DNA from: Dehalococcoidia bacterium
GTDB lineage: Bacteria; Chloroflexota; Dehalococcoidia; SM23-28-2; RBG-16-64-32
Length of the DNA stretch: 7,631 bases
NCBI GenBank assembly: GCA_030690405.1
Contig: JAUYGU010000045.1
Location: forward strand, 1 to 7,631
Direction of reading: 5' to 3'
Made by a program: the position numbers and the translations under genes. Below, one piece after another: positions 6,081 to 7,631 of this stretch (its first letter is position 1; each line of letters opens with the position of its first letter). A model generated the notes under the pieces. It had not been told where the DNA came from. It was given only the letters and a program-made list of their open reading frames with translations, and did not search any database.

Positions 6081-6105
6081 GGGCCGAGCTGAAGCTCGGC
6101 CCCTA
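6081..6105 (-). repeat. TAGGGGC-type palindrome, - orientation; candidate ccsA terminator hairpin
   Basis: A perfect 9-bp stem (GGGCCGAGC, 6081-6089; GCTCGGCCC, 6094-6102) carries a TGAA loop. Read on the - strand it begins CGTAGGGGC, identical over nine bases to the element at the thrC stop. It lies tail to tail with the palindrome at 6055-6080. No T-run follows on the + strand, so termination would not be of the canonical intrinsic type. Confidence 0.65.
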
Positions 6106-6109
6106 CGTT

Positions 6110-6141
6110 GGGGGTTGGGGGTAGGCTGGAGGGAGTAGGGG
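6110..6141 (+). other. G-rich tract with G-quadruplex potential
   Basis: Four G-runs of 5, 5, 3 and 4 bases are separated by 2, 9 and 4 nt on the + strand. The 9-nt loop is longer than the usual 1-7 rule but contains two further GG pairs. The tract lies between the ccsA-distal palindromes and the -35 of the str promoter, ending 22 nt before it. Confidence 0.4.
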
Positions 6142-6163
6142 ACCTCCCAGGGCGGTTCTTCGC

Positions 6164-6192
6164 TTGACATCTGCCCTGCCGGTTGCTATCCT
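6164..6192 (+). promoter_or_regulatory. Strong sigma70-type promoter of the str operon
   Basis: A perfect -35 TTGACA (6164-6169) is followed after exactly 17 nt by TATCCT (6187-6192), with an extended -10 TGC immediately upstream (6184-6186). Transcription would begin near 6199, leaving a leader of about 160 nt before rpsL. This is the best promoter in the window and fits the high expression expected of rpsL-rpsG-fusA. Confidence 0.85.
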
Positions 6193-6198
6193 TGCTGT

Positions 6199-6361
6199 TT
6201 GGCGTCTAGTTCTTACGCCGAATACGTGAGACTGCGGTCGAAAGACCTAGCCGACGCGATCGGTGCACCGCTCAAAACCCGCGCCGGTTGAGTGCGAAGT
6301 GTCAGGCTTTCGGCCTTTTGTTGCCTGCCTTGCGGCAGGCACATGGAGAGGGATTCGCAGG
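6199..6361 (+). promoter_or_regulatory. Structured 5' leader of the str operon, possible cis-regulatory RNA
   Basis: Consecutive short hairpins can be drawn by eye: GGCGT/ACGCC (6201-6219); GGTC/GACC closed by a GAAA tetraloop (6236-6247); CCGA/TCGG (6251-6263); CGCTCAA/TTGAGTG with one G-U pair (6269-6294); AGGC/GCCT followed by TTTT (6304-6319); and an 8-bp TGCCTGCC/GGCAGGCA stem with a TTGC loop (6322-6341). CAGGC at 6303-6307 could instead pair with GCCTG at 6323-6327. That would disrupt both of the last two hairpins, an arrangement seen in attenuators. I do not recognise a named leader family, and the individual stems are short. Confidence 0.45.
6348..6353 (+). promoter_or_regulatory. 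Ribosome binding site supporting the TTG start of rpsL
   Basis: GAGGGA lies 8 nt before the TTG at 6362, within the longer purine stretch GGAGAGGGA. It begins a few bases after the last leader hairpin, so folding upstream could affect its access. It supports the TTG that encodes the conserved N-terminus. Confidence 0.6.
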
Positions 6362-6784
6362 TTGCCAACGATCAACCAGCTGGTACGTCGTGGGCGGAAG
6401 CCGATGGTCAAGAAGACCAAGGCCCCGGCCCTGCGTTTCCATTACAACGCGCTCAAGAACCGGGTGGTGCGCAGCGGGGGCTCCCCGCAGAAGCGCGGCG
6501 TATGCACCAACGTGCGCACCCAGACGCCGAAGAAGCCTAACTCCGCCCTCCGCAAGGTCGCCAGGGTCCGCCTGACCAACGGCATCGAGGTCACGGCCTA
6601 CATCCCCGGAGAGGGCCACACCCTGCAGGAGCACTCGGTCGTCCTCATCCGTGGCGGCCGCGTGAAGGACCTGCCTGGCGTGCGCTACCACATCATCCGG
6701 GGCGCGCTGGACGCCCTGGGGGTGAGCGGCCGCCGCCAGCAGCGCAGCAAGTACGGGGCTCGCAAGAGCGAAGGTCCCCAGTAG
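6362..6784 (+). CDS. rpsL: 30S ribosomal protein S12, with a 14-residue N-terminal-region insertion
   Basis: S12 sits at the decoding centre of the 30S subunit and influences translational accuracy; it is the classic streptomycin-resistance locus. The 140-residue product starts from TTG 6362 as (M)[12 protein letters not shown], the expected N-terminus. It contains the invariant [20 protein letters not shown] (Lys58 corresponds to E. coli Lys43 of the mature protein), [34 protein letters not shown] and the C-terminal RSKYGARK. Compared with E. coli S12, recalled from memory, about 14 residues are added between PAL (22-24) and PQKRGVC (42-48). The added part is basic and aromatic: [17 protein letters not shown] recall similar insertions in Chloroflexota S12 proteins but cannot verify this. 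Lys58 is unchanged, so nothing suggests streptomycin resistance by that substitution. rpsG follows after 17 nt. Confidence 0.97.
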   Translation: MPTINQLVRRGRKPMVKKTKAPALRFHYNALKNRVVRSGGSPQKRGVCTNVRTQTPKKPNSALRKVARVRLTNGIEVTAYIPGEGHTLQEHSVVLIRGGRVKDLPGVRYHIIRGALDALGVSGRRQQRSKYGARKSEGPQ

Positions 6785-6801
6785 ACTTCGGAGCCTGAGC
6801 A

Positions 6802-7272
6802 GTGCCTCGCAGGGGAAAGGTAGTCCGCCGTCCACGGCCGCCCGACGCAAAGTACGGGAGCGTCTGGGTGGGGATGATGATCAACAAGCTCATGCAGCGG
6901 GGCAAGAAGAGCACCGCCGAGCGTATCATCTACGAGGCGCTGGAGACGGCCGCTCAGCGGACCAAGGAGAACCCGGTCCAGGTGTTCGAGACGGCGATCC
7001 GCAACGTGATGCCGACGCTGGAGGTGCGGCCCCGCCGCGTGGGTGGCGCTACCTACCAGATACCGCTGGAGGTCCGTCCCTCGCGCCAGCTCTCGCTCTC
7101 CATGCGCTGGATTCTGGGCGCGGCGCGGGCCCGTCAGGGACGCCCCATGGCCGAGCGCCTGGCCACCGAAATCGTTGACGCTTTCCGCCAGCAGGGCACC
7201 GCGGTCAAACGCCGGGACGACACGCACCGCATGGCGGAGGCGAATAAGGCCTTCGTTCACTACCGGTGGTAA
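6802..7272 (+). CDS. rpsG: 30S ribosomal protein S7
   Basis: S7 is a primary 16S rRNA-binding protein that nucleates assembly of the 30S head and lies near the E site. The 156-residue product has the normal length and the family motifs: [20 protein letters not shown] at the N-terminus, [21 protein letters not shown], the loop [44 protein letters not shown], and the C-terminal [18 protein letters not shown]. The GTG start at 6802 gives the conserved MPR N-terminus and has GGAG at 6790-6793, 8 nt upstream. The 17-nt gap after rpsL is too short to hold a large S7-binding structure like the one in the E. coli rpsL-rpsG spacer, so feedback control, if any, would need another site such as the long leader. 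No anomalies are seen. Confidence 0.98.
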   Translation: MPRRGKVVRRPRPPDAKYGSVWVGMMINKLMQRGKKSTAERIIYEALETAAQRTKENPVQVFETAIRNVMPTLEVRPRRVGGATYQIPLEVRPSRQLSLSMRWILGAARARQGRPMAERLATEIVDAFRQQGTAVKRRDDTHRMAEANKAFVHYRW

Positions 7273-7310
7273 CCGCAGCTCAGCCGCGGCCAAAGCTGAA
7301 AGCAGCAGCC

Positions 7311-7631
<321 letters not shown>

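Larger units (their letters stand above)
6014..6361 (+). other. Only long non-coding stretch: repeats, G-rich tract, str promoter and leader
   Basis: No convincing gene lies here. In order it holds a small GCCTA/TAGGC stem (6032-6045), two adjoining palindromes (6055-6105), a G-rich tract (6110-6141), a strong promoter (6164-6192) and a hairpin-rich leader up to the rpsL start. The rpsL reading frame stays open upstream to a GTG at 6263, but those residues do not belong to S12 and the segment is better explained as structured leader RNA. Confidence 0.8.

Noticed and set aside
6263..6361. 33-residue N-terminal extension of S12 from a GTG at 6263
   Set aside because: S12 begins at PTINQL, reached from TTG 6362 with a good ribosome binding site; the upstream segment is hairpin-rich leader.

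Overview
The window is a GC-rich (about two-thirds by eye), densely packed bacterial segment with every supported gene on the + strand. Gene content and style (a 14-residue insertion in ribosomal protein S12, frequent GTG/TTG starts, short palindromic genomic repeats) suggest a Chloroflexota bacterium, perhaps of the Dehalococcoidia type. This is an inference from recalled families, not a search result, and my confidence is moderate.

Layout. (1) 1-1456: the 3' end of an unidentified coiled-coil protein, overlapping by 23 nt a threonine synthase gene (thrC). thrC carries what looks like a palindromic genomic repeat inserted in frame. (2) 1457-1591: a short gap with a second palindrome and a weak promoter candidate. 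(3) 1592-6013: a tight run of five genes: GTP cyclohydrolase I (folE), a CelD/FemAB-like acyltransferase, a GT4 glycosyltransferase closely resembling MshA, a PIG-L (LmbE) family deacetylase of the MshB/BshB superfamily, and the cytochrome c assembly membrane protein CcsA. Gaps here are 2-25 nt, with -10-like hexamers at some junctions. (4) 6014-6361: the only long non-coding stretch. It holds a tail-to-tail pair of palindromes after ccsA, a G-rich tract with G-quadruplex potential, a very good sigma70-type promoter (TTGACA, 17 nt, TATCCT) and a hairpin-rich leader of about 160 nt. (5) 6362-7631: the start of the str operon: rpsL (S12), rpsG (S7) and the 5' end of fusA (EF-G, cut by the window edge).

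How it fits together. The str genes are ordinary translation machinery with their own promoter and a long structured leader that could carry feedback control. The most suggestive accessory idea is the acyltransferase / MshA-like / PIG-L trio. In mycothiol and bacillithiol synthesis a GT4 enzyme makes a GlcNAc conjugate and a PIG-L enzyme deacetylates it. The glycosyltransferase here retains at least three of the residues I recall as contacting inositol phosphate in MshA. That makes a low-molecular-weight thiol or related glycoconjugate pathway a testable hypothesis, but no MshC/BshC-like cysteine ligase is present in the window. The most unusual direct sequence observations are the repeat inside thrC, the related palindromes elsewhere, and the S12 insertion.
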